Source: Allostella vacuolata (GTDB taxonomy: Bacteria; Pseudomonadota; Alphaproteobacteria; ATCC43930; Allostellaceae). From it: 64,000 bases of DNA. The stretch lies in assembly GCA_006739055.1 (NCBI GenBank), contig AP019702.1:3931388-3995387 (forward strand), given 5' to 3'. Under the pieces are notes generated by a model, which ran no database searches, was not told the DNA's origin, and worked only from the letters and a program-made list of their open reading frames with translations. A program made the position numbers and the translations under genes. Positions 37,648 through 46,941 of this stretch are shown piece by piece (positions within the stretch are counted from its first letter, which is position 1; each line of letters starts with the position of its first letter).

Positions 37648-39811
37648 GCTCCCCCACCGCTTCCTTGTCCGGCAGGGCCATCAGCCGGGCGAGCGCCCGG
37701 CCGTCGCCCAGCACGGCCAGCTTCTCGGCCCGGCTCAGGCCGGCGGCCGCCTCGCCCCGGGTCCTGGCCTCGTCGATCCGGGCGAGGCCGACCACGAGCG
37801 GCACGTCGATCGGGTCCCGCCCAGGACGGCGCGGCGGCGGCAGCATACGTCGATGGGCATCGAGCAGTTCCCCGTCGGCCGCCAGCTCGGCGACGGCATC
37901 GGCGGCCTCGCCCCGCGGCAGGGCGGCGCGCAGTTCGGTGGCCCGGCGCAGCTCGGCCGGCGGCTCGGCCTCCTCGGGCGTGCGCAACAGCCCGCAACGA
38001 GCCAGCGCCAGGCCGGCGCGCCGGCTTCCCGCCAGCAGGACCAGCGGAATGGCCAGCGCCAGGCCGACGATGACCGGCGACATCCACAGGAAGAGGTGGG
38101 TCGACACCGCATAGCCGATGGCGCCCAGCAACAGGCCGGCCAGCGTGTGCGGCAGGTAGCGCCGTGCGACCTGGGAGGCCGGATAGCTGCCGTCGTCGCG
38201 CTGCTGCGGCTGCCAGCCGCCGTCGCGGCCGGACAGGATCGATGCCACGGCGGCACTCTGGCTCAGCATCGTCACCGGCGCCAGCAGGCCGGCCAGCAGG
38301 GTCTCGACGACCACGCCCAGGAACAGCCGCACGCCGCCGCCGCAGGCCCGCCGCGCCGGCCGGTCGGCCATGGTCGCGATCCAGGCGAGCAGCTTGGGCG
38401 CCAGCAGCAGCCCCATGGTGCCGGCCAGGACCCACATGGCGCGGACCGGGTCCTGGGCCGGCCATTGGGGGAAGAGCGTGGCGCCGGGCGGAAAATATTC
38501 GGGACGGATGAAGCGCGCCTGCAGCGAGATGAGGATGCCGACGCACAGGAAGCCCAGCCACATCGGCGCGGTGATGTAGGAGCCGATGCCCATCAGGAGG
38601 TGCATCCGGCTGATCCAGTGCAGGCCGCGGGCGGGCAGGACCGCCGCATGCTGCAGGTTGCCCTGGCACCAGCGGCGGTCGCGCACGGCCAGCTCGGTCA
38701 GGGACGGCGGCCCCTCCTCGTAGCTGCCCGGCAGCGCCGGCACCATGACCACCGCCCAGCCGGCGCGGCGGATCAGGGCGGCCTCGACGAAGTCGTGGCT
38801 GAGGATGTGCCCGCCGAACGGCTTGCGGCCGCCCAGCTGCGGCAGGCCGGCCGCCTCGGCGAAGGCCCGGGTGCGGATGATCGCGTTATGGCCCCAGTAG
38901 TTGCCGTCGCGGCCGTGCCAGGTGGCGATACCGCGCGCGATCAGGGGACCGTAGATCCGGCCCGCGAACTGCTGCATGCGGGCGAAGAGGGTGCGGCCGC
39001 CGACCAGGATCGGCAGGGTCTGGATCAGGCCGGCCCGCGGATCGGCCTCCATGGCAGCCGCCATGCGCACGATCGTGTCCGCGGTCATGACGCTGTCGGC
39101 GTCCAGCACCAGCATATGGTCCCAGGCGCCGCCGAAGCGCGTCACCCATTCGGCGATGTTGCCGGCCTTGCGCTCCACGTTCTTCGGCCGGCGCCGGTAG
39201 AAGATGCGGTCATGGCCGCCGGTGCGGGCGCGCAGCGCCAGGAAGGCGCGCTCCTCGGCGATCCAGACATCGGGATCGGTGGTGTCGCTCAGGATGAAGA
39301 TCGCGAACGCATCGCCGCGCCCGGTCGCCTGCAACCCTTCGTCGATGGCCTGCAGGGCGGCTGCGACCCGGCCCGGATCCTCGTTGTAGGTCGGCATCAG
39401 GATGGCCGTCCGCCGCGCCAGCGCCGGCAGCGGCAGATCCGGGTCGATCGGCCCGGGCCCGCCGCGCAGGACGGCGACGAAGCCGGCGACGGCGCTGGTG
39501 AAGGCAAGCGCAATCCAGGCGAACAGGGCGACGAAGAGCGCCAGGACCATGCCTTCGAGGATGGTGACCCCGCCCACCGCCAGGGCCTCGAACATCTCCA
39601 CGGCCGCCAGCAGGGTCAGCAACACGGCGCCGCCGATGACGAGGAAGCGCGTCAGGTGGGTGCCGACCTCCGCCGGCACCGGGCCGGCCGCCGGCCGCAC
39701 CCGCAGGTCCTGCCGCGGCATGGCCAGCGGCGCCTCGCCGGGCAGCGCCGGGGCGGGGTCCGGGGCCGGCAGGGGATCCGGCATCGGGCGGACGGGCGTC
39801 AGGGCGTCCAT
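37583..39811 (-). CDS. opgH: Glucans biosynthesis glucosyltransferase OpgH (MdoH)
   Basis: 742-aa inner-membrane GT2 enzyme that polymerises osmoregulated periplasmic glucan from UDP-glucose. ATG at 39811 (MDALTPVRPMPDPLP). N-terminal helices about residues 55-115, then the GT domain: ILMPTYNEDPGRVAAAL, MLVLDADSVM and the R/QxxRW motif in DRRWCQGNLQH. Further membrane segments follow in the C-terminal half. The start overlaps the opgG stop by 13 bp. The C-terminal tail overlaps the convergent decarboxylase-like gene. Confidence 0.95.
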   Translation of the reverse strand: MDALTPVRPMPDPLPAPDPAPALPGEAPLAMPRQDLRVRPAAGPVPAEVGTHLTRFLVIGGAVLLTLLAAVEMFEALAVGGVTILEGMVLALFVALFAWIALAFTSAVAGFVAVLRGGPGPIDPDLPLPALARRTAILMPTYNEDPGRVAAALQAIDEGLQATGRGDAFAIFILSDTTDPDVWIAEERAFLALRARTGGHDRIFYRRRPKNVERKAGNIAEWVTRFGGAWDHMLVLDADSVMTADTIVRMAAAMEADPRAGLIQTLPILVGGRTLFARMQQFAGRIYGPLIARGIATWHGRDGNYWGHNAIIRTRAFAEAAGLPQLGGRKPFGGHILSHDFVEAALIRRAGWAVVMVPALPGSYEEGPPSLTELAVRDRRWCQGNLQHAAVLPARGLHWISRMHLLMGIGSYITAPMWLGFLCVGILISLQARFIRPEYFPPGATLFPQWPAQDPVRAMWVLAGTMGLLLAPKLLAWIATMADRPARRACGGGVRLFLGVVVETLLAGLLAPVTMLSQSAAVASILSGRDGGWQPQQRDDGSYPASQVARRYLPHTLAGLLLGAIGYAVSTHLFLWMSPVIVGLALAIPLVLLAGSRRAGLALARCGLLRTPEEAEPPAELRRATELRAALPRGEAADAVAELAADGELLDAHRRMLPPPRRPGRDPIDVPLVVGLARIDEARTRGEAAAGLSRAEKLAVLGDGRALARLMALPDKEAVGELSPPASPSSSGGARPLASPVS

Positions 39812-41322
39812 CGGTAGAGCCAGACCTCCGACGCCGGCTTGTCGCCGTCCATCAGCTGCGCGCGCAGCTCGACCGCCCGCGCGCCTTCCGGCGACAGCTC
39901 GAAACTGAGGCGCCAGCCGCCGGTGACCGGGTTGGGCTGCGCCACCACGTTGCGCAGCTTGCCGCGATCCGCCTGGACCAGCGGCTGCCGGGTGCCCGGA
40001 TCGCGCGGCAGCTTGTCGCCGAAGAACTCCAGCACGACCAGCCGGGCGCGGTCGGTCAGGCTCTGGCCGATCCGGGTGTCGGTCACCCGCGCCAGCTCCG
40101 ACTTCCAGGGCGCCTCCCAGCACCAGTGCATGCGATAGGACAGGATATGCTCGCTGCCGGCCGCCAGCGGCGTCTCGGGCCGCCAGGAGGCGACGATGTT
40201 GTCGTGGATCTCGCGGTCGGTCGGGATCTCGACCAGGTGCACGGCGCCTTTGCCCCATCGGCCGAGCGGCTCGATCCACAGGCTGGGGCGGCGGTCGTAG
40301 CGCGCCTCCAGGTCCTTGTAGCCGCCGAAGTCACGCTGCCGCTGCATCAGCCCGAAGCCGCGCGGGTTGGTGTCGACGAAGGCGCTGACCTGCAGCTCGG
40401 CCGGATTGCACAGCGGGCGCCAGATCTGCTCGCCGCCGCCGGTCCACATCGACAGCCCCTCGCTGTCATGGACGGCCGGCCGGAAGTCGTCGACGCCCAG
40501 CCGATCGTTGGCCGCGAAATGGAACATGCTGGTCAGCGGCGCGATGCCGACCTGGGCCAGTTCCACCCGGGGATAGAGCGCCATCTCGACGTCGAAGATG
40601 GTGGCCTCTCCCGGCCGGATGGCGAAGCGGAAGGCAGCGGCCGCGCTGCGGCTGTCGAGCAGGGCGTGAACCACGACCGCGCCCGCCTCCTGGGCCGGCC
40701 GCTCCAGCCAGAACTCGGTGAAGACCGGGAACTCCTCCCCGCCCGGCTCGGCCGTCTTGATCGCGAGGCCGCGGGCCGACAGGCCGTAGATGTGGTTCTT
40801 GGCGACCGCGCGGAAATAGCTGGCGCCGAGGAAGGCGCAGACCTCGTCGAAATAGTCCGGCCGGTTCATCGGGGCATGGATGCGGAAGCCCGCGAAGCCG
40901 ACATCCCCGTCGGCCGGCTTGCCGACCCGGGACAGGTCGAAGAGCTCGGGCGCGTAGGCGATGCGGCGGGCCTGGCCGTCCACCACCTCGTGCATCTCCA
41001 CCCGGTCCTTGTAGAGGAAGCCGCGGTGGAAGAACTGGACCCCGAACGGCAGCTTCTCGGCCGCCCACAGGGCCCGGTTCGGGTCGTAGCGGATGGTGCG
41101 GTAGGTGTCGTAATCCAGGCGCGCCAGCGCCGCCGAGATCGTGTCCTTCGGCGCCTGCCAGGGCTTGCCGGCACGCTCGCGGGCCAGCCGCCGGACGGTG
41201 CCGGCATCGAACGGCTCGGTGTCCGCGGCGGCGGTCGCCGACGAGCCGAACTCCCGCGTCATGGACAGGAAGAACGGCAGGGACAGGGCACCTGCCAACA
41301 ACTCCCGACGGCGCACCCGCAT
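39799..41322 (-). CDS. opgG: Glucan biosynthesis protein OpgG/OpgD
   Basis: 507-aa periplasmic protein needed for osmoregulated glucan backbone synthesis. The twin-arginine signal (MRVRRRELLAGALSLPFFL) resembles OpgD more than Sec-exported OpgG. The mature domain opens with the family stretch AREPFDAG-like EPFDAGTVRRLARERAGKPW and YDTYRTIRYDPNRALW. It also carries QFFHRGFLYKDRV, DNRLGVDDFRP-like (NDRLGVDDFRPAVHDSEGL) and SYRMHWCWEAPW. First gene of opgGH. Confidence 0.94.
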   Translation of the reverse strand: MRVRRRELLAGALSLPFFLSMTREFGSSATAAADTEPFDAGTVRRLARERAGKPWQAPKDTISAALARLDYDTYRTIRYDPNRALWAAEKLPFGVQFFHRGFLYKDRVEMHEVVDGQARRIAYAPELFDLSRVGKPADGDVGFAGFRIHAPMNRPDYFDEVCAFLGASYFRAVAKNHIYGLSARGLAIKTAEPGGEEFPVFTEFWLERPAQEAGAVVVHALLDSRSAAAAFRFAIRPGEATIFDVEMALYPRVELAQVGIAPLTSMFHFAANDRLGVDDFRPAVHDSEGLSMWTGGGEQIWRPLCNPAELQVSAFVDTNPRGFGLMQRQRDFGGYKDLEARYDRRPSLWIEPLGRWGKGAVHLVEIPTDREIHDNIVASWRPETPLAAGSEHILSYRMHWCWEAPWKSELARVTDTRIGQSLTDRARLVVLEFFGDKLPRDPGTRQPLVQADRGKLRNVVAQPNPVTGGWRLSFELSPEGARAVELRAQLMDGDKPASEVWLYRWTP

Positions 41323-41355
41323 CTCCTCGGCCAGATCAGCAACTCGAACGGGCGA

Positions 41356-41383
41356 GGGCGCCGGCCACGACCGGCCGGCGCCC
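41356..41383 (-). terminator. Hairpin between ketopantoate-reductase-like gene and opgG
   Basis: 11-bp stem (GGGCGCCGGCC at 41356-41366 with GGCCGGCGCCC at 41373-41383), 6-base loop, 70 bp beyond the stop of the minus-strand reductase gene and upstream of opgG. Probably ends the reductase transcript. Confidence 0.5.
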
Positions 41384-41452
41384 TACGGAAGATCGCCCGT
41401 GCTGTGCTGAACGCGGCCGCGGAGCCTCGGTTCCTCCGCGGGCGGCGGATCC

Positions 41453-42511
41453 TCAGTTGAGGCGCAGGTCGACGATATGGCTCGGGTCGGCCGCCAGCTC
41501 GCCGCGCTCGACCCGCTGGACGATGTCGGTCAGGGCGGCGTTGGCCCGCGCATCGATGCCGATCTCCCGGCCGCGCTCGACGACGTAGCCGTTGAGGAAG
41601 CCGATCTCGGTGCGCCGGCCCTTCAGCATGTCCTGGCCCATCGACGGGCGCTGCCCGTCCGAGCGCTTCTTTGCAGCGGCCATCAGGATGTCCTCGGCCG
41701 CCTGGAGCGCGGCCGCGTCGCCCTCGCCGGCGGCCGCCAGCGTCTCGGGCTTGATGTTGAGGATGTCCTCCAGCACGTAGCCCGCCGCCTGCCCGACCCG
41801 GACCGCCTCGCTGCCGAGACGGATGGAGAAGCGGCGGATGGCGTCGGTGCGCATCATCGCGTTGCCCGACAGGCCGGTGCAGGCGGACAGGCCGTTCTGC
41901 ATCGAGTTGGCGACGAGCTTCGACCAGCGCTCGCCCCACAGGTTGCTCGTCACCTTGGCGCTGTCCGACAGGCCGACCAGCCGGCAGACCTCCTCGGCCC
42001 GCGGCGTGATGCGGCCATGCACCTCGCCCGCCCGGAAGATGGTGTAGGCGGCGCCGCCCTTCTCGACCCCGCGATGGACGTGGCCCGGCTCGAACAGCTC
42101 GACCGAGATCTTGGAGGCGATGCAGCCGACCGTCTTGCCCCAGCCGACCACGGAGGCGACCCGCTCCTCGTTCATGCAGTTCTGCAGCGAGACGACGAAG
42201 CCGCCCGGCGCCAGGTACTGGCGGATCAGCATCGTCATCCATTCGGTGTCGTAGGACTTGACGCTGACGAAGGCGATGTCGATGGGCGCCTCCCGGGCCA
42301 GCTGCTGCGCGTCGGTCAGGTGGAGCGCGCGCACCGGCACGGTGAACTCTTCCTCCGCCGTGACCCCGGTCACCCTGATGCCGTGGGCGCGCATGTGCTC
42401 GACATGGGCGGGCCAGGCGTCGAGGAACGTCACGTCCTCCCCCGCCCGCACCATGTGGGCGCCGACATAGGCCCCGACGGCACCCGTGCCGACGATCGCG
42501 ATCTTGCTCAT
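41453..42511 (-). CDS. Ketopantoate reductase family 2-dehydropantoate 2-reductase-like protein
   Basis: 352 aa from ATG at 42511. N-terminal Rossmann motif KIAIVGTGAVGAYVGAHM; then IDIAFVSVKSYDTEW (family Lys) and VVSLQNCMNEE. The C-terminal ApbA domain has WSKLVANSMQNGLSACTGL with the conserved Asn and Ser region. It is longer than E. coli PanE (303 aa), and several such paralogues act on other 2-oxo/hydroxyacids, so pantothenate synthesis is not certain. Single gene. Confidence 0.88.
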   Translation of the reverse strand: MSKIAIVGTGAVGAYVGAHMVRAGEDVTFLDAWPAHVEHMRAHGIRVTGVTAEEEFTVPVRALHLTDAQQLAREAPIDIAFVSVKSYDTEWMTMLIRQYLAPGGFVVSLQNCMNEERVASVVGWGKTVGCIASKISVELFEPGHVHRGVEKGGAAYTIFRAGEVHGRITPRAEEVCRLVGLSDSAKVTSNLWGERWSKLVANSMQNGLSACTGLSGNAMMRTDAIRRFSIRLGSEAVRVGQAAGYVLEDILNIKPETLAAAGEGDAAALQAAEDILMAAAKKRSDGQRPSMGQDMLKGRRTEIGFLNGYVVERGREIGIDARANAALTDIVQRVERGELAADPSHIVDLRLN

Positions 42512-42607
42512 CTGAAGGTTTCCTTCCCCGGAATGGACCGGGATGGTGCCCGAGCCGGCAGCGCCAGGGCAAGGCGTGACGGCCGCTCCGCGCCTCATGT
42601 ACGCTAC

Positions 42608-42781
42608 ATGATCTGCGCCGGCCCGACCCTGGAGGGATGCGACGTGCGCCAGTCGGACGTGCGCCAGTCATATGGCGAGGTCCGGATCGCGGCCCTGGGC
42701 CGGCACGATGTCCGCCGCATCGTCTCGGCCCGTCTCGCCAACCGGAAGGAGCGCAAGCTATGGCAAGAAGTGTTCGGCTGA
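42608..42781 (+). pseudogene. BrnT-like (DUF497) toxin remnant
   Basis: 57-residue reading whose C-terminal part resembles the end of BrnT toxins: YGEVRIAALGRH, then directly RRIVSARLANRKERKLW. The intervening beta-strands and most of the N-terminal half of a roughly 90-aa BrnT are missing, so this looks like an internally deleted relic. It overlaps the start of the antitoxin-like gene, the usual toxin-first order. Confidence 0.6.
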
Positions 42782-43242
42782 CGCGGGCAAGCCTTGGGGA
42801 GATCCTCGCAAGCCCGCCCGATGTCGATCTGGAGAAGGTGCGCGCGACTTCCGAGGAGGATATCGAGCGCCACATGGCCCAGGACGGCGAGCCGGCCGGC
42901 GGCTACGAGCCCCAGCCCTTCCCTGACCTTAAGGCCCTGCGGGCCAGGCTCGGCATGAGCCAGGACGCGTTCGGCGCGGCCATCGGCGTGCCAGCCGGAA
43001 CGCTCCGCAACTGGGAGCAGGGTCGGACCTATCCGGCCGTGCTGCCGATGACGTACTCGAGCCGCAGCGCCATCTCGGGGGAGATGGCGCTTTCGCCCCG
43101 GACGACGCGATGCACCTGCGCGCGGGTAACGCCCAGCGCCGCCGCCACCGCCACGGAGACACCGAGGTCGTCGATCGTCGACTTCACCAGGCGACCGGGT
43201 TGGGGAGGGTCCTTCATCGCCATGTTCGGCCGTCCTCAATGA
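42760..43242 (+). pseudogene. HTH antitoxin fused by deletion to antisense DNA
   Basis: The first about 92 codons encode a plausible antitoxin: MARSVRLTRASLGEILASPP, then an XRE-type helix-turn-helix (LKALRARLGMSQDAFGAAIG, VPAGTLRNWEQGR). At about 43035-43040 the homology stops, and the frame runs on for about 70 residues through the antisense of a HigA fragment, with a low-complexity STAR-rich tail. The normal C-terminus is lost. Ribosome access is within the toxin remnant. Whether the chimera still binds DNA is unknown. Confidence 0.7.
43029..43223 (-). pseudogene. HigA-type antitoxin, C-terminally truncated
   Basis: 64 aa against about 95-100 for HigA. The HTH is intact (GVSVAVAAALGVTRAQVHRV, then RGESAISPEMALRLEYVIGS), but after GSTA, where HigA continues with a DAWLRMQ-like stretch, it meets a stop at the junction with the opposing antitoxin fragment. 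It starts 12 bp after the stop of the HigB fragment, the standard higBA order. Confidence 0.75.
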
Positions 43243-43376
43243 TAGTCCAGGAAGTCGACATCTTCCGGCTCGTCCTCGAAGCGGAAGACGATGCGCCAGT
43301 TGGCGCGCACGGTCACCGCCCACTCCCCCTTCCGAATTCCGGTCAGGCGGTGAAGACGGAAATGGGGCAGATCCAT
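43236..43376 (-). pseudogene. HigB-type toxin, C-terminal half only
   Basis: 46-residue frame MDLPHFRLHRLTGIRKGEWA continuing to VTVRANWRIVFRFEDEPEDV and ending DFLDYH. This is the second half of RelE-like HigB toxins (MDLPGxxLHxLKG, W-V-V-xNWRI-F-F pattern). The first half, about 45 residues, is absent; upstream codons run into the kdpE 3' end without homology. Presumably inactive. Confidence 0.8.
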
Positions 43377-43401
43377 CTCGCTTGCCGAATGGCAACACGT
43401 C

Positions 43402-44094
43402 CTACGGCAGCAGCAACCGGTACCCCACCCCCGGCTCGTTCAGGATGAAGCGCGGGTGGGCCGGGTCGTCGTCCAGCTTCTCGCGGATCTGGCCGATGAA
43501 GACGCGCAGGTAGTGGACGTCGTTCTCGTGCGCGCGGCCCCAGACCTGGCGCAGCAGCTGGGGGTGGGTGACGATGCGGCCGGCGTTGCGGGCCAGCATC
43601 GCCAGCAGGTCGAACTCCTTGCGGGTCAGGCGCACCGCCCGCCCGGCGACGCGGACCTCGCGGCGGGCGAGGTCGATGTGCAGCTCGCCCACGGTCAGTT
43701 CCGCGGGCTCGGCCGGGCCGGCGTCGGGCCGGCGCTTGCGGGCGAGCGCGCGCAGGCGGGCCAGCAGCTCGGCGATGCCGAACGGCTTGACGACGTAGTC
43801 GTCGGCGCCGGCATCGAGCGCGGCCACCTTCTCGGCCTCCGCCTGGCGGACCGAGAGGACCAGGATCGGCACGCTCGACCATTCCCGGATGCGGCCGACC
43901 ACGGCCTTGCCATCCATGTCCGGCAGGCCGAGGTCGAGGATGACGATGTCGGGGTTCTCCGATGCGGCGCGGGCGACCGCGTCCTGGCCGCGGATCGCCT
44001 CGACCACCTGGAACCCGTGCGCCTCCAGCGCGATGCGCAGGAAGCGGCGGATCTGCGCCTCGTCGTCGACGATCAGGACCTTGGTCCCGTCCAT
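43402..44094 (-). CDS. kdpE: Two-component response regulator KdpE
   Basis: 230-aa OmpR-family regulator. Receiver about residues 1-120 (VLIVDDEAQIRRFLRIALEA, phospho-acceptor IVILDLGLPDMDGK, Lys in VVKPFGIAEL), winged helix about 130-228 (LTRKEFDLLAMLARNAGRIV, VHYLRVFIGQIREKLDDDPA). The ATG at 44094 shares a base with the kdpD stop (TGATG). It activates kdpFABC at low potassium. Its stop lies 26 bp from a HigB fragment. Confidence 0.96.
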   Translation of the reverse strand: MDGTKVLIVDDEAQIRRFLRIALEAHGFQVVEAIRGQDAVARAASENPDIVILDLGLPDMDGKAVVGRIREWSSVPILVLSVRQAEAEKVAALDAGADDYVVKPFGIAELLARLRALARKRRPDAGPAEPAELTVGELHIDLARREVRVAGRAVRLTRKEFDLLAMLARNAGRIVTHPQLLRQVWGRAHENDVHYLRVFIGQIREKLDDDPAHPRFILNEPGVGYRLLLP

Positions 44095-46805
44095 CAGCCG
44101 GCCTCCGGCGGCGGCGCGGCCGGCGGGGCAATGCCGGCCGGCAGGCGGATCTCGATGCGCGCGCCGCCGCCCGGCGCCTGGTCGACCATGATCCGGCCGC
44201 CATGGGCCTCGACGATGCCGCGGCAGATGGCGAGGCCGAGGCCGGTTCCCGCCCGCTGCCCGTCGCCCGCACGCACCCGATAGAACATGTCGAAGACCCG
44301 CTCGCGATCCTCGGCCGGGATGCCGGGGCCGCGGTCGCTGGTCTCCACCACCACCCAGCCGGCCTCGCGCCGGGCGGCGATGGTGATCGGCGTGCCGGCC
44401 GGGGCATGCTTGGCGGCGTTGTCGAGCAGGTTGGCCAGCACCTGCTCCATCATCACCGCATCCGCCCGGACCGGGCCCAGCTGCGCCGGCACCTGGATCT
44501 CGACCGGGTGCCGACGCAGCACCGGGCCCAGCTGGCGCACCGCGCGCCCGGCCACCTCGCGCAGGTCGACCCAGTCGAGGTTGAGGCGGAGCGCGCCGTA
44601 GCCGAGCCGGGTCATGTCGAGTAGGTTCTGGACGAAGCGGTTGAGCCGCTCCCCCTCCTCGCGGATCGCCTCGGCCATCTCCCGCCGCCCGTCCGGGCCC
44701 AGCGCCGCGTCGGAATCGATCAGGGTCGATGCCGCGCCGATGATCGATACCAGCGGCGTGCGCAGGTCGTGGCTGACCGACGACAGCAGGGCCTGGCGCA
44801 GCCGCTCGGTCTCGGACAGGAAGCGGGTCTCCTCCAGGTCGGCGACCAGCCGGGTGCGCTCGATCGCCAGCGCCACCTGGTCGACCAGCGCGTCCAGCAG
44901 GCGGCGCTCGTCCGGCGACAGCAGCGAGCGCCCGTCGAAGGCGACCCCCAGCAGGCCGACCGCCCCCTGCCCCGTCTTCAGCGGCAGGAACAGCCAGGCC
45001 GAGGTCGGCAGCGTGTCGGAGCCCCAGCCGGCCGGCTCGCCATGCTCCCACGCCCACTCGGCCGCGCCCCAGTCCTTCGGCTCCAGCTGGTCCTCCGGCG
45101 GGTAGCCGCCGATGATGGCGAGCCGGCCGTCGCCCGGGGTCAGGACCAGCGCGCGGCATTGCAGCGTCGAGGCGACATGGTGGACGGCGGCCCAGACCAC
45201 GTCCTCCAGGCTGGCGGCGCTGGCGATCTTGCGGCTGAACTCGTAGAGGGTGGTGGTCCGGCGCGAGACGGCGCGCTGCGCGGTCACCTGGGCGCGCAGC
45301 CGGCCCGCCAGGTTGCCGGTGAAGATCGCCGCGATCAGGAACAGGAGCAGAGCCAGCACGTCGTCCTGGCTGTCCACCACCAGCGTGTGCACCGGCTCGG
45401 TGAAGAAGAAGTTGTAGACGGCGAAGCTGGCGAGGCTGGCGAAGAGCGACGGCCACAGACCGAGGCGGGTCGCGACCAACAGCACGCCGACCAGGAAGAC
45501 CGGGGCCAGGCTGGCGACCGGCAGCACCCAGTCGATCGCCAGCGCCACCACCGTCGCGGCGGCAACCGCGACGGCGGCCCAGGCATAGGCGCGCGGGTCG
45601 CGCTCGGGCTGCAGGGCCGGGCCCTGGATCGGTGCCCGCTGCCCCTCGCGCGGGTCGCTGGCGACCAGCGTCACCTCGAAGTCGGTGGCGCGCCGCACCA
45701 GCTCCTCGGCCACGGTCTCGCGCGACAGGAAGGCGAGCAGGCGGCGCGGCCGCGGCCGGCCGACCACCAGCCGGCTGACGTTGCGCTTACGGGCGAATTC
45801 CAGGATCTCGCCCGCCACGTCCGCCCCGGCCGTCAGCGTCACTACCTCCGCCCCCAGGGTCTCGCCCAGGCGCAGGGCCTCGGCGATCCGGTCCTTGGCC
45901 GCGTCCGGCAGGGATTCGCGGTGCGGGGTGACGACGTTGGCGACGATCCAGCCGATCCGGGCCCGCTCGGCCATGCGCTTGGCCGCGCGCACCAGCGACT
46001 TCGCCACCGGCGATTCGTTGATGCAGACCAGGATCCGTTCCTGCGTCGGCCAGGGACCGGCGATGGCGTGGCTGCGCATGTGCTGGGTCATCTGCGCGTC
46101 GACCCGGTCGGCGGCGACGCGCATCGCCAGCTCGCGGAGCGCCGTCAGGTTGCCCTTGGAGAAGAAGTTCTGGATCGCGCGCGCGATCTGCTCCTGGACG
46201 TAGACCTTGCCCTGGCGCAGGCGCTGGATCAGCTCGTCGGTCGGCAGGTCGATCAGCTCGACCTCGTCGGCCAGCTCCAGCACCCCGTCCGGCACCGTCT
46301 CGCGCACGCGCACGCCCGAGATGCGGGCGACGATGTCGTTCAGGCTCTCCAGGTGCTGGATGTTGAGCGCCGAGTAGACGTCGATCCCGGCCTCCAGCAG
46401 GTCCTCCACGTCCTGGGCACGCTTGAGGTGCCGGCTGCCGGGCACGTTGGTGTGGGCCAGTTCGTCGACGATGGCGAGCCGCGGCCGCCTCGCCAGCACG
46501 GCGTCCACGTCCAGCTCGCTGAAGGTCCGGCCGCGATAGGCGACGGCCCGGCGCGGCGTCACCTCCAGCCCGGCCAGCAGCGCCTCGGTCTCGGCCCGGC
46601 CATGGGTCTCCACCAGGGCGACCACCACGTCGATCCCCTCGGCCTTCAGGCGCCGCGCCTCCTCCAGCATGGCGAAGGTCTTGCCGACCCCGGGGGCAGC
46701 GCCCAGGAACACCTTCAGCCGCCCACGCCCCTCCCGCGCCGCGTCGGCGAGCAGGGCTTCGGGTTGGGGACGGCGCGGTTCGGGATGGCGGGGTTCTTCG
46801 GCCAT
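44094..46805 (-). CDS. kdpD: Potassium sensor histidine kinase KdpD
   Basis: 903-aa membrane kinase. The N-terminal KdpD domain has a Walker A-like GAAPGVGKTFAMLEEAR near residue 35 and DELAHTNVPGSRHLKR near 113. A universal-stress-like domain follows (about 250-370), then four close membrane helices (about 405-500) and a GAF region. Next come HisKA (SVSHDLRTPLVSIIGAASTL) and ATPase (NLLDNAAKHAP, DRGPGIPAEDRERVF, GTGLGLAICRGIV). It is complete, in contrast to the truncated KdpD forms of some bacteria. It is transcribed away from kdpFABC. Confidence 0.96.
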   Translation of the reverse strand: MAEEPRHPEPRRPQPEALLADAAREGRGRLKVFLGAAPGVGKTFAMLEEARRLKAEGIDVVVALVETHGRAETEALLAGLEVTPRRAVAYRGRTFSELDVDAVLARRPRLAIVDELAHTNVPGSRHLKRAQDVEDLLEAGIDVYSALNIQHLESLNDIVARISGVRVRETVPDGVLELADEVELIDLPTDELIQRLRQGKVYVQEQIARAIQNFFSKGNLTALRELAMRVAADRVDAQMTQHMRSHAIAGPWPTQERILVCINESPVAKSLVRAAKRMAERARIGWIVANVVTPHRESLPDAAKDRIAEALRLGETLGAEVVTLTAGADVAGEILEFARKRNVSRLVVGRPRPRRLLAFLSRETVAEELVRRATDFEVTLVASDPREGQRAPIQGPALQPERDPRAYAWAAVAVAAATVVALAIDWVLPVASLAPVFLVGVLLVATRLGLWPSLFASLASFAVYNFFFTEPVHTLVVDSQDDVLALLLFLIAAIFTGNLAGRLRAQVTAQRAVSRRTTTLYEFSRKIASAASLEDVVWAAVHHVASTLQCRALVLTPGDGRLAIIGGYPPEDQLEPKDWGAAEWAWEHGEPAGWGSDTLPTSAWLFLPLKTGQGAVGLLGVAFDGRSLLSPDERRLLDALVDQVALAIERTRLVADLEETRFLSETERLRQALLSSVSHDLRTPLVSIIGAASTLIDSDAALGPDGRREMAEAIREEGERLNRFVQNLLDMTRLGYGALRLNLDWVDLREVAGRAVRQLGPVLRRHPVEIQVPAQLGPVRADAVMMEQVLANLLDNAAKHAPAGTPITIAARREAGWVVVETSDRGPGIPAEDRERVFDMFYRVRAGDGQRAGTGLGLAICRGIVEAHGGRIMVDQAPGGGARIEIRLPAGIAPPAAPPPEAG

Positions 46806-46889
46806 CGGCCGCCTGCTCCTGGGATGCGAGCCCCCTATCTCGGCGCTTGCCGCGGGCTTGTCGAGCCCGGCACCGCGGCGCCACGCCGA

Positions 46890-46941
46890 TCCTTACGCGA
46901 TCCTTACGGCCGCGGTCCCGAATACACCTCGTCTCCTTACG
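46890..46941 (+). promoter_or_regulatory. Helically phased TCCTTACG repeats, candidate KdpE operator
   Basis: TCCTTACG occurs at 46890-46897, 46901-46908 and 46934-46941. Spacings are 11 and 33 bp (three turns), so all lie on one face of the DNA, as OmpR-family dimers require. A TTGACG -35-like hexamer follows at 46957. The array sits in the 210-bp divergent gap between kdpD and the kdpF side. Assignment to KdpE is inferred from location and spacing. Confidence 0.6.

Noticed and set aside
37853-39817. Long plus-strand open frame (654 codons) across opgH
   Set aside because: It is the antisense of a well-supported opgH; its translation is rich in Gln, His, Arg, Gly and Asp as expected for shadow frames in GC-rich DNA, with no family motif.
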